DNA from: REEB95 sp963762425
GTDB taxonomy: Bacteria > Pseudomonadota > Alphaproteobacteria > ATCC43930 > CGMCC-115725
Length of the DNA stretch: 64,000 bases
Assembly (NCBI GenBank): GCA_963762425.1
Contig: CAVXKY010000007.1
Location: 62,001 to 126,000 of the forward strand
Reading direction: 5' to 3'
Translations under genes and position numbers: made by a program
Shown: positions 55,292 to 62,669 of the stretch, one piece after another
Layout of the letters: every line of letters starts with the position of its first letter
How positions within the stretch are numbered: position 1 is the stretch's first letter
Notes under the pieces: generated by a model
What the model saw: only the letters and a program-made list of their open reading frames with translations
What the model was told of the DNA's origin: nothing
Databases searched by the model: none

Positions 55292-55852
55292 ATGGCTCTC
55301 GTGAAATGTACGGAGTGTGGGAAGGAAATTTCCTGGCTCGCCAAAGCGTGCCCTTCATGCGGTGCACCACGCGTACCTACGATTGTCCGGCCGAGAAGTC
55401 GCCTATGGGGCCTCAGACATCCGCGTTGGGCCGTAGCACTCCTCGGGATTGGCGTCTTCATTATATATGCCAATTATGCGGCCAACCAAAATAAGATTGC
55501 CGAACAGAAATATTTAGCGGCGCACCCGCTTACGGATAAACAGATTGCCGCAAACGATCATTTCACTAAGTGTTATCAATATAGACACGCATCATCCAGT
55601 TCCTTGAGCGAGAATCAGCGCGCTCTCATTCTTGCGATGGAAGGATGCCACCCCGATGATCGAGACGATCTGCGTTATGACGATGCGAGCTACCCATGGA
55701 ATGCGAACGCCCCACATCCGTGGGATCAGGCATCCGCAACGCCGCAAGCGTCAACGGCGCCGGCTCCGAGCGCGGCGCAGTCGGACTACGCTGTCGTTGC
55801 TGCTTTGCCCTGTATTAACCTGCTCCAGACCTATGAAACGGAGCGATATTGA
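55292..55852 (+). CDS. Zinc-ribbon membrane protein (186 aa), possibly prematurely stopped
   Basis: MALVKCTECGKEISWLAKAC starts a two-knuckle zinc ribbon (CTEC, CPSC), followed by one membrane span (WAVALLGIGVFIIYANYAA) and a soluble Ala/Pro/Ser-rich region. GGGGAAGC precedes the ATG. The frame ends at TGA 55850 followed at once by TAG, then stays open in the same frame to 56209. The function is unknown; zinc-ribbon plus span proteins of this build are common and uncharacterised. Confidence 0.65.
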   Translation: MALVKCTECGKEISWLAKACPSCGAPRVPTIVRPRSRLWGLRHPRWAVALLGIGVFIIYANYAANQNKIAEQKYLAAHPLTDKQIAANDHFTKCYQYRHASSSSLSENQRALILAMEGCHPDDRDDLRYDDASYPWNANAPHPWDQASATPQASTAPAPSAAQSDYAVVAALPCINLLQTYETERY

Positions 55853-55855
55853 TAG

Positions 55856-56209
55856 CTCATAAGTTCGGTTGCGGAATATATTGGCAAAAGGGATACCGAT
55901 GGCGGGTTGGGAAACATTGTCAATATAGAGGATTACATATTGACGGAATGCAGACTAAACGAGAGTTCTAAGATAGGCGAAGCGGTAATAAAGCTTTTCG
56001 ACGATAAGGGACGCGGTGAGCTACCTCCAATTCCCATCGGCGGCGGCACGGAAAATCCGCAAGCCCAAGCGTATTGGGATACCTTCAATAAATGGATACA
56101 CCATCAAGGACCGCGCTCAAGTGTTAGCGCGAGCGCGGCGCAATCGAATGGGAACTGGTACTACTGCGAACCGACGCATGCGTATTATCCCAACGTGACC
56201 TCTTGTTGA
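55856..56209 (+). pseudogene. In-frame continuation after tandem stops
   Basis: The same frame as the zinc-ribbon gene continues with SSVAEYIGKRDTDGGLGNIV, ILTECRLNESSKIGEAVIKL, GGGTENPQAQAYWDTFNKWI and ends at 56209. No ATG or ribosome-binding site opens it (TTG 55907 is the only candidate). It may be the lost C-terminal half of the zinc-ribbon protein, or a separate decayed gene. Confidence 0.45.
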
Positions 56210-56349
56210 GTACCCTGGCGTCAAGGCAATTGAAGGCCGTTATCAGGAACACCCTGCTTGGTGAGGCCATCCAGCCAGACTAAGTCTATACGATTACAAA
56301 GCTCTGATTGGCGCGCGGCATTCATGTAATCTAATGCGAAGCGAGACAG

Positions 56350-56553
56350 CTATCGGCCAAGGACATGGGTATCTGGATCGCGCTGCCCAGGGCGCCGTCG
56401 GACGACGATAAAGCTTACTGCACCCTTTTCCGTGACGCGCACGCCTAGGTGCGGCTGTTGCGCGTCCCAGATGATGTACCGCTTACCTTCGGGCGCTGGA
56501 TTAAGTGCCTGAAGCCCGCGGTCAGTTAGAACGACTTTTTGCGCTGCTACCAT
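56350..56553 (-). pseudogene. Integrase, N-terminal fragment
   Basis: 67 residues from ATG 56553: VLTDRGLQALNPAPEGKRYI, IWDAQQPHLGVRVTEKGAVS, RRRPGQRDPDTHVLGR then stop. This is the arm-binding N-terminus of a DUF4102-type tyrosine integrase. The family continues VLGR-YP; the missing YPAVTLKQARD lies at 54150 on the plus strand. Confidence 0.8.
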
Positions 56554-56647
56554 TTTAGGTCCCTCTGTCGTCGTTGCCCGTCTCTATGCATACGACGGAG
56601 ATTTCGCCGCGGCGCTGGACCCTCGGTTTTTTCAACCGCGCACCGCT

Positions 56648-56668
56648 AGGCTAACGCTGGGCTAACGG
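56648..56668 (+). repeat. Tandem arm-type repeats near attR
   Basis: aggctaacg (56648-56656 region) and gggctaacgg (56659-56668), 11 bp apart, matching the pair beside attL. A palindrome ggtaacc-gg-ggttacc lies just after (about 56678-56693). The 243-bp stretch 56554-56796 contains no gene. Confidence 0.45.
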
Positions 56669-56796
56669 CCCCGCCGGGGTAACCGGGGTTACCCTAAGTA
56701 CGCTAGTATACCCTAATGTATTGATTTATAAAGACAAATCGGAGCGGGCGGGTACCCTAGGTTGCCCTACGTTTTCTAGGGAAAACGGGCGAGCGG

Positions 56797-56845
56797 GGTT
56801 TTGTAAACCGAAGGTCGGGAGTTCAATCCTCTCACCCGGCACCAG
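56797..56845 (+). repeat. attR: copy of tRNA-Thr 3' half
   Basis: Identical over 49 bp to 51781-51829. It lacks the 5' half, so it is not a tRNA gene. Confidence 0.9.
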
Positions 56846-57037
56846 CCCTGGACCCGTGGATATCTTTGATTGCCGCTCCGCAGCGGGGTGGCACCGGCCT
56901 TTCAAGATTGCGCCTTTTTCGCGGCATCTTTGGCCCATGGGGATAAGTGAAGCCGCGGCCTCCTATCACTTTTAGGACCTGCCGGAATGAGTTAGCGCGT
57001 CCGCGCGTTGTTCGGATAGGCAGAGGAGACGAAGGCC

Positions 57038-57364
57038 ATGCAACGGGTATATCCGCGGTCCCTGAAATCGTGCGGCCCGAAATTAGGCGGGTTATGCGCC
57101 TTGGCGCTGCTTACCTTCTTGACCGCGTTCGGTCCGGCTCCGGCCGATGCGCGGGTGTTCGTGCGCGCGGGATTCGGCGGTCCGTACTACGGCTATCCGG
57201 CCTATGCGGCCTATCCCTATTATTACCCGCCCTATCCTTATTATTATTACGCGCCGCCGCCGGTCGCTTATGCGCCGCCGCCTGGCGTTTATCCGCCGCC
57301 CTCGGGCCCGGCTTATGCGCCTTATGCGACCCCGCCCGGCTATGCCGCGCCTCTCCCGCAATAA
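57038..57364 (+). CDS. Secreted Tyr/Pro-rich small protein
   Basis: A 108-residue product with a signal peptide (LGGLCALALLTFLTAFGPAPADA) and a mature part almost wholly Tyr, Pro, Ala and Gly (GGPYYGYPAYAAYPYYYPPY). GAGGAGACGAAGG precedes the ATG. Such Tyr-rich periplasmic proteins are common in alphaproteobacteria and have no assigned role. 13 bp later comes a lipoprotein of similar composition. Confidence 0.65.
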   Translation: MQRVYPRSLKSCGPKLGGLCALALLTFLTAFGPAPADARVFVRAGFGGPYYGYPAYAAYPYYYPPYPYYYYAPPPVAYAPPPGVYPPPSGPAYAPYATPPGYAAPLPQ

Positions 57365-57377
57365 CGAGGACAGCACC

Positions 57378-57644
57378 ATGACTAGCTCCATGACGAACCA
57401 AGGACGCAAAATCAGAATTCTGTTGCGCGGTGTCGTGCTCGCGTCCCTGGCGCTGGGACTGAGCGGCTGTTACGTCGCGCCCTACCCCGCCTATTACGGA
57501 AACCCTTATTACAGCGGTAGTCCTTATTACGGCTATTACGGCGGCTATTACGCGCCCTACTCCGCTTACCCCTATTACCCGGCGCCCTATTACTACGGAC
57601 CGTCGGTGGGATTCGTTTATCGCGGCGGCGGCCGCTGGCGTTAA
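57378..57644 (+). CDS. Tyr-rich lipoprotein
   Basis: An 88-residue product with lipobox LSGC at about residues 28-31 after VVLASLALG, then repeats of PYY, GYY and YYG. The frame is open from 57147, but ATG 57378 follows the previous gene's stop by 13 bp and gives a proper lipoprotein signal. It is probably exported to the outer membrane and made with its neighbour. Confidence 0.65.
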   Translation: MTSSMTNQGRKIRILLRGVVLASLALGLSGCYVAPYPAYYGNPYYSGSPYYGYYGGYYAPYSAYPYYPAPYYYGPSVGFVYRGGGRWR

Positions 57645-57791
57645 GCGCCGTCTCGTTTCCGCTTGTAAGCGCCGTGGGCGGCGCGTGTTCGCCGCCGCGC
57701 CCTTAACTTAACCATCCCAATAATCCGCGAAACCGTCGCGCGTTTTTACAAACGCCGCGCCGCGTAGCGCCGTTGCCGCGGAAATCCTCGG

Positions 57792-57807
57792 TTGGCACGG
57801 CGCTTGC
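57792..57807 (+). promoter_or_regulatory. Sigma-54 (RpoN) -24/-12 promoter
   Basis: TTGGCACGGCGCTTGC matches TTGGCACR-N3-YTTGC, with GG and GC 10 bp apart as required. Transcription would start near 57819. The 374-bp gap 57645-58018 holds this promoter and one doubtful small ORF. Confidence 0.6.
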
Positions 57808-57825
57808 GGTGTGAAGGGCGGACGC

Positions 57826-58002
57826 ATGGTGCGTCCCAAATGGACGAGAAGCCATCAACACATGGCCCGTCCGGATGATCTTGCGCCCGCGCCGGTTTCG
57901 CCGCCGAACCCGGTCTTGCACACGCCTCTCGCGCGCGTGGCGACGCAAATCAGCCGCGGATGGGACAGGCTCGCAGGCGTGACAAACGCCGCGGGTTCAT
58001 AA
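57826..58002 (+). other. Doubtful small ORF after the sigma-54 promoter
   Basis: 58 codons from ATG 57826 (GTG 57811 also in frame), Pro/Arg-rich, no signal peptide or known motif, and no ribosome-binding site if transcription starts near 57819. It may just be leader sequence of the next gene. Confidence 0.25.
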
Positions 58003-58018
58003 CGACGAGGAACAAGCG

Positions 58019-58330
58019 ATGCGACTTCCCTTGTATGGGCTCCTCCTGGCGGCGATTCCGATCCTGATCGGACACGGTATTTCGCAAGCCGCGAACGAGC
58101 AGAACACGCCGGCGCCGGGTCTTTCCCCGCAGGCGATCGCCCAATACCGGTCGATGCTGAAGGGGTTCTCGCCCGAGACGGTGGATTCCCTCATGACCGA
58201 GGCCCTGACGCTGATCCAAACCTATGCCGGAGCATCGCCCGGCTCGGCCGAGTGGCAGGAATTGAAGCGCCACAAGGCCGAGTTCGAGGAGATGAAAAGC
58301 CGCCTGTGTCAGGTCTTGATCAAGTGCTGA
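58019..58330 (+). CDS. Small secreted protein of unknown function
   Basis: A 103-residue product with a signal peptide (LYGLLLAAIPILIGHGISQA). The mature part is helical and polar (YRSMLKGFSPETVDSLMTEA) and ends with two cysteines (CQVLIKC) that could form a disulfide. GAGGAAC precedes the ATG. It is the first convincing gene downstream of the sigma-54 promoter at 57792. Confidence 0.6.
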   Translation: MRLPLYGLLLAAIPILIGHGISQAANEQNTPAPGLSPQAIAQYRSMLKGFSPETVDSLMTEALTLIQTYAGASPGSAEWQELKRHKAEFEEMKSRLCQVLIKC

Positions 58331-58437
58331 ATCCCCGGGATCGAATTTAGGTTCGATCCCGGTTGCGCCGCGGGAATTTGCGGCCTATCACACCCTCCGG
58401 TTCCGGCCGGTTCCGGTGGAGGGCGGAAAGCATTCGC

Positions 58438-59445
58438 ATGGACAAGACCTGGATGCTGGCGGTCGCCGTTCCCCTGGCCGTGCTGGGCGGCACCTTCGCG
58501 TTGACGGCGCTGGCGCTGGAATGGCTGAGGCACCGCGACGTATTGGACCGGCCGGTCCAGCGCTCATCGCATCACACGCCGGTGCCGCGCGGCGGCGGCC
58601 TGGCGGTGGTGCCGCTCCTGGCGGTGGGCTGGATCGCGCTCGCGGCCCTGGGCGATTCCCCGGCGGAGGCCGCGCCGGTCGCGCTGGTGGCTTGCGCGCT
58701 GGCCGTATTCTCTTTCATCGACGACCTGAAGGGCCTGCCGGCCGCCGCGAGGCTCATTGGCCATTTCATCGCGGCGGCGCTGGGCGTGTGGCTGCTGCCC
58801 CAGGGCGTGACCGTATTCCAGGGTCTGTTGCCGTTGGCTCTCGACCGCGTGGCGGCGACATTGCTTTTGGTCTGGTTCATCAATCTCTACAATTTCATGG
58901 ACGGGATCGACGGCATCACCGGCATCGAAACCGCCTGCATCAGCCTCGGCGCGGCTTGGGTGCTGACGCTGGAAAACGGTTTCGGCGACGGCTCGGCCTA
59001 TCTCGCCTTGACCGCGCTGGCGGCGGCGGTGGGATTTTTGCCGTGGAACTGGCACAAGGCGAAAATCTTCCTCGGCGATGTCGGCAGCGTGCCCCTGGGT
59101 TATGTCATGGGCTGGTTCCTGCTGCTGCTTGCGTCCAAGGGCTATTGGGCACCGGCGCTGATCCTGCCGCTTTATTATCTCGCCGATGCCACCATCACCC
59201 TCGTCCGCCGCATGGCGCGCGGCGAACGTTTCTGGCAGGCGCACCGGTCGCATTTCTATCAGCGCGCGGCGGCGCGCGACGGCGACCACGCCGCGGTGGC
59301 GACGCTGATCCTCGCCGGAAATCTGACGTTGCTGGCGCTGGCGTTGCTCGCCGTGATCCATCCCCTGACGGGTTTGGCGCTGGCCGTCGCGGTGACGGGC
59401 GCCATGCTGGTCGTGCTCGCGCGCAGCGCGCAAGGCGCGGACTGA
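58438..59445 (+). CDS. WecA/TagO-like undecaprenyl-phosphate sugar-1-phosphate transferase
   Basis: A 335-residue integral membrane enzyme that starts lipid-linked glycan synthesis by moving a sugar-1-phosphate from a UDP sugar to undecaprenyl phosphate. Motifs: SSHHTPVPRGGG, the FIDDLKGLP Asp pair, YNFMDGIDGITGIE, KIFLGDVGSVPLGYVMG and the C-terminal HRSHFYQRAA. ATG 58438 has GGAGGGCGGAAAG upstream and replaces the longer frame from 58363. It opens the surface-polysaccharide cluster. Confidence 0.9.
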   Translation: MDKTWMLAVAVPLAVLGGTFALTALALEWLRHRDVLDRPVQRSSHHTPVPRGGGLAVVPLLAVGWIALAALGDSPAEAAPVALVACALAVFSFIDDLKGLPAAARLIGHFIAAALGVWLLPQGVTVFQGLLPLALDRVAATLLLVWFINLYNFMDGIDGITGIETACISLGAAWVLTLENGFGDGSAYLALTALAAAVGFLPWNWHKAKIFLGDVGSVPLGYVMGWFLLLLASKGYWAPALILPLYYLADATITLVRRMARGERFWQAHRSHFYQRAAARDGDHAAVATLILAGNLTLLALALLAVIHPLTGLALAVAVTGAMLVVLARSAQGAD

Positions 59446-59449
59446 CGCG

Positions 59450-59995
59450 TTAGTCGGTCGCGCCCTGACGGAAATATTGCGGCCGCACGAAATGCCCCGC
59501 CCAGGCGCCGCGCCGCGCCGCCTTGGCCTCGGCCTCCAACGGCAGGTACTGCTCGCCCCTTCCATAGGCGAAGGCGAGTCCTTCGGTCACCAGCAGCGCG
59601 CCGACATCGCGCCCGTTGGTGGCGCAGAACGAGAATTCGCGCGAGTGGCGGTCGACGAATTCGGGATCGACATGGCAGGAGAAATCGGTGGTGTCGACCA
59701 GTTGCTTGAGCCGCGCCGTGGCGACGGCGCCGCACGGCCAGATTTTGTCGGCGGCGTCGCGGCAGGTCTGCGCGCTTTCGAACGCATCGACACCGTAGAG
59801 CCGGAGCAGCTCGGGCCGGCAGCCGAGGCCGAGGGTGTTTAGCCGGCAATGGGCCTTCACCAGTTCCAGCGTATCGCCTTCGAGCACCACATAGCGGTCG
59901 GCCTTGACCGGGTGGCCAAGCCAGGCATAGGCGACGCCATAGACCGCCATCAGACCGGCGGCGGCGATCAGCACCCATTTCAGGCTGCGCGTCAT
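59450..59995 (-). CDS. Membrane-anchored thermonuclease-like (SNase) protein
   Basis: A 181-residue product with an N-terminal anchor (WVLIAAAGLMAVYGVAYAWL), then a staphylococcal-nuclease-like fold: VVLEGDTLEL, LLRLYGVDAFESAQTC, ALLVTEGLAFAY and EAEAKAARRGAWAG. The catalytic Arg pair of true nucleases is not clearly complete (R in RLYGVDAFES replaced context), so enzymatic activity is uncertain. It sits antisense between two glycan genes. Confidence 0.75.
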   Translation of the reverse strand: MTRSLKWVLIAAAGLMAVYGVAYAWLGHPVKADRYVVLEGDTLELVKAHCRLNTLGLGCRPELLRLYGVDAFESAQTCRDAADKIWPCGAVATARLKQLVDTTDFSCHVDPEFVDRHSREFSFCATNGRDVGALLVTEGLAFAYGRGEQYLPLEAEAKAARRGAWAGHFVRPQYFRQGATD

Positions 59996-60138
59996 GGCAT
60001 CTCCTAGCCGCGCCCTTTATATCTGCGGCGAGCCGCCCCGCCAACCCTCGCCGCCTATCATAGCAAGGACCGATCCATTGCACGCATGGAACGCGCGGCA
60101 ATAGCGAGGATGGCGGTTCTCGCTTATAAAACGCAGAC

Positions 60139-61383
60139 ATGACGCAGAGTTTCCCGATCGCGACACCTGCTTCCGGCCGGCGGTTCAACGCCGGAACGGT
60201 GCTGGCGGCGGCGGCCGTGTTGCTGCCGCCGGTGGCGGTGGAGGCGCCTTTGGGCGTGGCGCCGCTGATGACGGCGGTGGCGCTGGCGTTGCTGGCGGCG
60301 GACGCGAAACGGGTCTGCGCCGGCTTTCAGCAATTGCTGCCGCTGGCCGGGCTGCTGGCGGCGCTGGCGGCGTGGGCGACGGCTTCCGCCCTGTGGTCGA
60401 TCCTGCCGCAACACAGCCTGTTCGAGGGCCTGCGTTTCCTCGTCCTATCCGCCGAGGGGCTGATCGCCCTCGGCGCGGCGGCGACGCTGTCCGCCGAACA
60501 GGCCAAACGCCTCGGCCTGGCCGCGGCATCGGGCGTGGTGCTGGCCGTGCTGATGCTGGCGATCGAAGGAGCGAGCGACGCCGGCCTGTCCCGGCTGCTT
60601 TATCGCATCCCGCCCGGCATGCCCGTCCTGTTCACGCGCTACGACCGCGGCGTGACGGTGCTGGTGCTGGCCCTGTTTCCGGCATTGGCCGGATCGAGAA
60701 TGCGGGGATGGTGGGGCGCCTGCTTGGCGCTGGCCGTGACCGCCGCCGCTTGGTTCATGCCGAGCCAAGCGGCGGAAGCGGCGCTCGTCGCTGGCTTGGC
60801 CGCTTTCGCCCTTGCCTATTACATGCCGCGCGTGACAGCCGCGGCGCTGGCGGTCGGACTCATTGCCCTGGCCGTTTACCTGCCGGTCGCGACGCCGAGC
60901 GACCAAGCGGTGATCGCTCTCCGGCACGAGGCGCCTTGGATCAAATTCTCGGGCATCCACCGCCTGCTGATCTGGCGTTTCGCCGCCGACCGCATCGCCG
61001 AGCGCCCGCTGCTCGGCTGGGGCATGGACGCCTCGCGCGAACTGCCGGGCGGCCATGAAGATTTCAGCAAAACCCTGCCGGAGGCCGATATCGGCATGGC
61101 AATGCAGGCCATGCCGTTGCATCCGCATAATGCGATCCTGCAATGGCAGGTCGAGCTGGGATTGCCGGGCACGCTGCTGGGCCTCGCCATCGTCTTGTGG
61201 GGGCTGTGGCGCGCGGGATTCAAGGCGCAGCTGGAACGCAGGTCCCGCGCCGCGGCGCTGGCCTGGTCCGCCTCGGCGCTGGTCGTGGCCTTGCTGAGCT
61301 TCGGCATCCGGCAGGCTTGGTGGCTTTCCTGCCTGTGGCTGACGAGTACGTTTATCGCCGGGATATCATCCGATGAGCGTTGA
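60139..61383 (+). CDS. O-antigen ligase/polymerase-like membrane protein
   Basis: A 414-residue multi-span protein of the Wzy/WaaL family, which joins or polymerises lipid-linked glycans at the periplasmic face. The large periplasmic loop carries HRLLIWRFAADRIAERPLLG, WGMDASRELPGG and LHPHNAILQWQVELGLPGT, the family signature. It overlaps the following glycosyltransferase gene by 11 bp. Confidence 0.82.
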   Translation: MTQSFPIATPASGRRFNAGTVLAAAAVLLPPVAVEAPLGVAPLMTAVALALLAADAKRVCAGFQQLLPLAGLLAALAAWATASALWSILPQHSLFEGLRFLVLSAEGLIALGAAATLSAEQAKRLGLAAASGVVLAVLMLAIEGASDAGLSRLLYRIPPGMPVLFTRYDRGVTVLVLALFPALAGSRMRGWWGACLALAVTAAAWFMPSQAAEAALVAGLAAFALAYYMPRVTAAALAVGLIALAVYLPVATPSDQAVIALRHEAPWIKFSGIHRLLIWRFAADRIAERPLLGWGMDASRELPGGHEDFSKTLPEADIGMAMQAMPLHPHNAILQWQVELGLPGTLLGLAIVLWGLWRAGFKAQLERRSRAAALAWSASALVVALLSFGIRQAWWLSCLWLTSTFIAGISSDER

Positions 61384-62530
61384 GACCGGAGACAAGAAGA
61401 AGCTCATCTTCCTGGTCACCGAAGACTGGTATTTCTGGTCGCACCGCCTGCCGATGGCGCGCGCCGCGCGCCGCGCCGGCTTCGAGGTTGCGGTGGCGAC
61501 GCGGGTGAATGCCCATGGCGAACGCATCCGCGCCTTGGGCTACGCGCTCCATCCGTTGCGCTGGCGGCGCGGCCGGATCGGGCCGCTGGCGAGCGCGCTG
61601 GATGTCATCGAGATCTGGCGGCTTTACCGCCGCGAGCGGCCGCTGGCCGTCCATCATGTATCGCTGAAGCCCGCCTTGCTGGGCGGAATATCCGCGCGTC
61701 TCGCCGGCGTGCCCCTGGTGGTGAGCATGATCACCGGCACGGGATATCTCGGCAGTTCGCCGCGGGTATCGGCCAGGGCAATCGCGTTCTTGGCGCGGCG
61801 ACTGTGGCCCGCGATCCTGTTGCGCAAGAACGGCCGGGTGATCGTCCAGAATGAGGAGGACCGCCGCGATTTGGCCGCGCTCCGCCCGGATGCCGCGCCG
61901 CGCATTACCGTCATTCCCGGCTCGGGCGTGGACACGATTCATTTTGCGCCCGCGCCCGAGCCGCCCGCGCCGCCGGTCGTCGCCGCTTATGCCGGACGCA
62001 TGATCGCCATCAAGGGCGTGGCCAATCTCGTCGAGGCGCAGCAAATCCTGCAGCGCCGCGGCATGGATTTGCGCCTGGTGCTGGCGGGCGATGCCGATGC
62101 GGAAAATCCCAGCGCCATCGGCCGGGCCACGCTCGAGGCTTGGAGCCGCCTGCCGGGCGTGACCTGGCGCGGGCGCGTTGAGGACATCCGCGAGGTCTGG
62201 CGCCAAGCGCATATTGCCGTGTTGGCGTCCCTGGGCGGCGAAGGCCTGTCCAAAAGTTTGCTGGAAGCGGCGGCGATGGGCCGGCCGATTATCGCCACCG
62301 ACATCGCCGGCAGCCGCGACATCGCCCGCAACGGCGTCAACGCCATCCTGGTGCCGCCCGGCGATGCCGGCGCATTGGCCGAGGCCCTGGCCGGCTTGGC
62401 CGGCGATGCCGAGCGCCGCCGGCGTTACGGCGCGGCCGGGCGCAAACTGGTCGAGAGCGGACTGTCCGACAATGCCATCGAAACCGCGACCGAAAAGCTT
62501 TATCGCGCCCTGCTCGCCGAAATCGGCTAG
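61373..62530 (+). CDS. Glycosyltransferase family 4 (GT-B)
   Basis: A 385-residue GT-B transferase. The N-terminal domain begins KLIFLVTEDWYFWSHRLPMA, as in PglA/CapM-like transferases acting on undecaprenyl-linked sugars; VSMITGTGYLGSS and VIVQNEEDRRDLAAL precede the C-terminal domain, where GSGVDTIHF and EGLSKSLLEAAAMGRPIIAT form the nucleotide-sugar site. It probably adds a sugar to the lipid carrier primed by the WecA-like enzyme. Confidence 0.88.
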   Translation: MSVETGDKKKLIFLVTEDWYFWSHRLPMARAARRAGFEVAVATRVNAHGERIRALGYALHPLRWRRGRIGPLASALDVIEIWRLYRRERPLAVHHVSLKPALLGGISARLAGVPLVVSMITGTGYLGSSPRVSARAIAFLARRLWPAILLRKNGRVIVQNEEDRRDLAALRPDAAPRITVIPGSGVDTIHFAPAPEPPAPPVVAAYAGRMIAIKGVANLVEAQQILQRRGMDLRLVLAGDADAENPSAIGRATLEAWSRLPGVTWRGRVEDIREVWRQAHIAVLASLGGEGLSKSLLEAAAMGRPIIATDIAGSRDIARNGVNAILVPPGDAGALAEALAGLAGDAERRRRYGAAGRKLVESGLSDNAIETATEKLYRALLAEIG

Positions 62531-62669
62531 GGGCGCCGCCCGGCCGAAACCGCGCCGCCCTTAACATATTCCGGCAAAACCGGCGCCGATGGCCTTGAAA
62601 GCGGCGCCTTTTCCCTTGCTGCGCCGGTTGGGCTTCACGTAACGTGGCCGGCATCCGGGATCGCGAAAC

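Larger units (their letters stand above)
51781..56845. mobile_element. Decayed integrative element in tRNA-Thr
   Basis: About 5.0 kb between perfect 49-bp repeats, the first being the 3' half of tRNA-Thr. Inside are an N-terminally truncated N6-adenine methylase, an integrase in two oppositely oriented pieces, a chimeric ORF and a broken zinc-ribbon membrane protein gene. Loss of a whole integrase means the element can no longer move by itself. Its short size suggests large deletions. Confidence 0.85.

Noticed and set aside
56797..56845. Second tRNA-Thr gene
   Set aside because: Only the 3' half is present; the D arm and 5' acceptor strand are missing, so it is the attR repeat.
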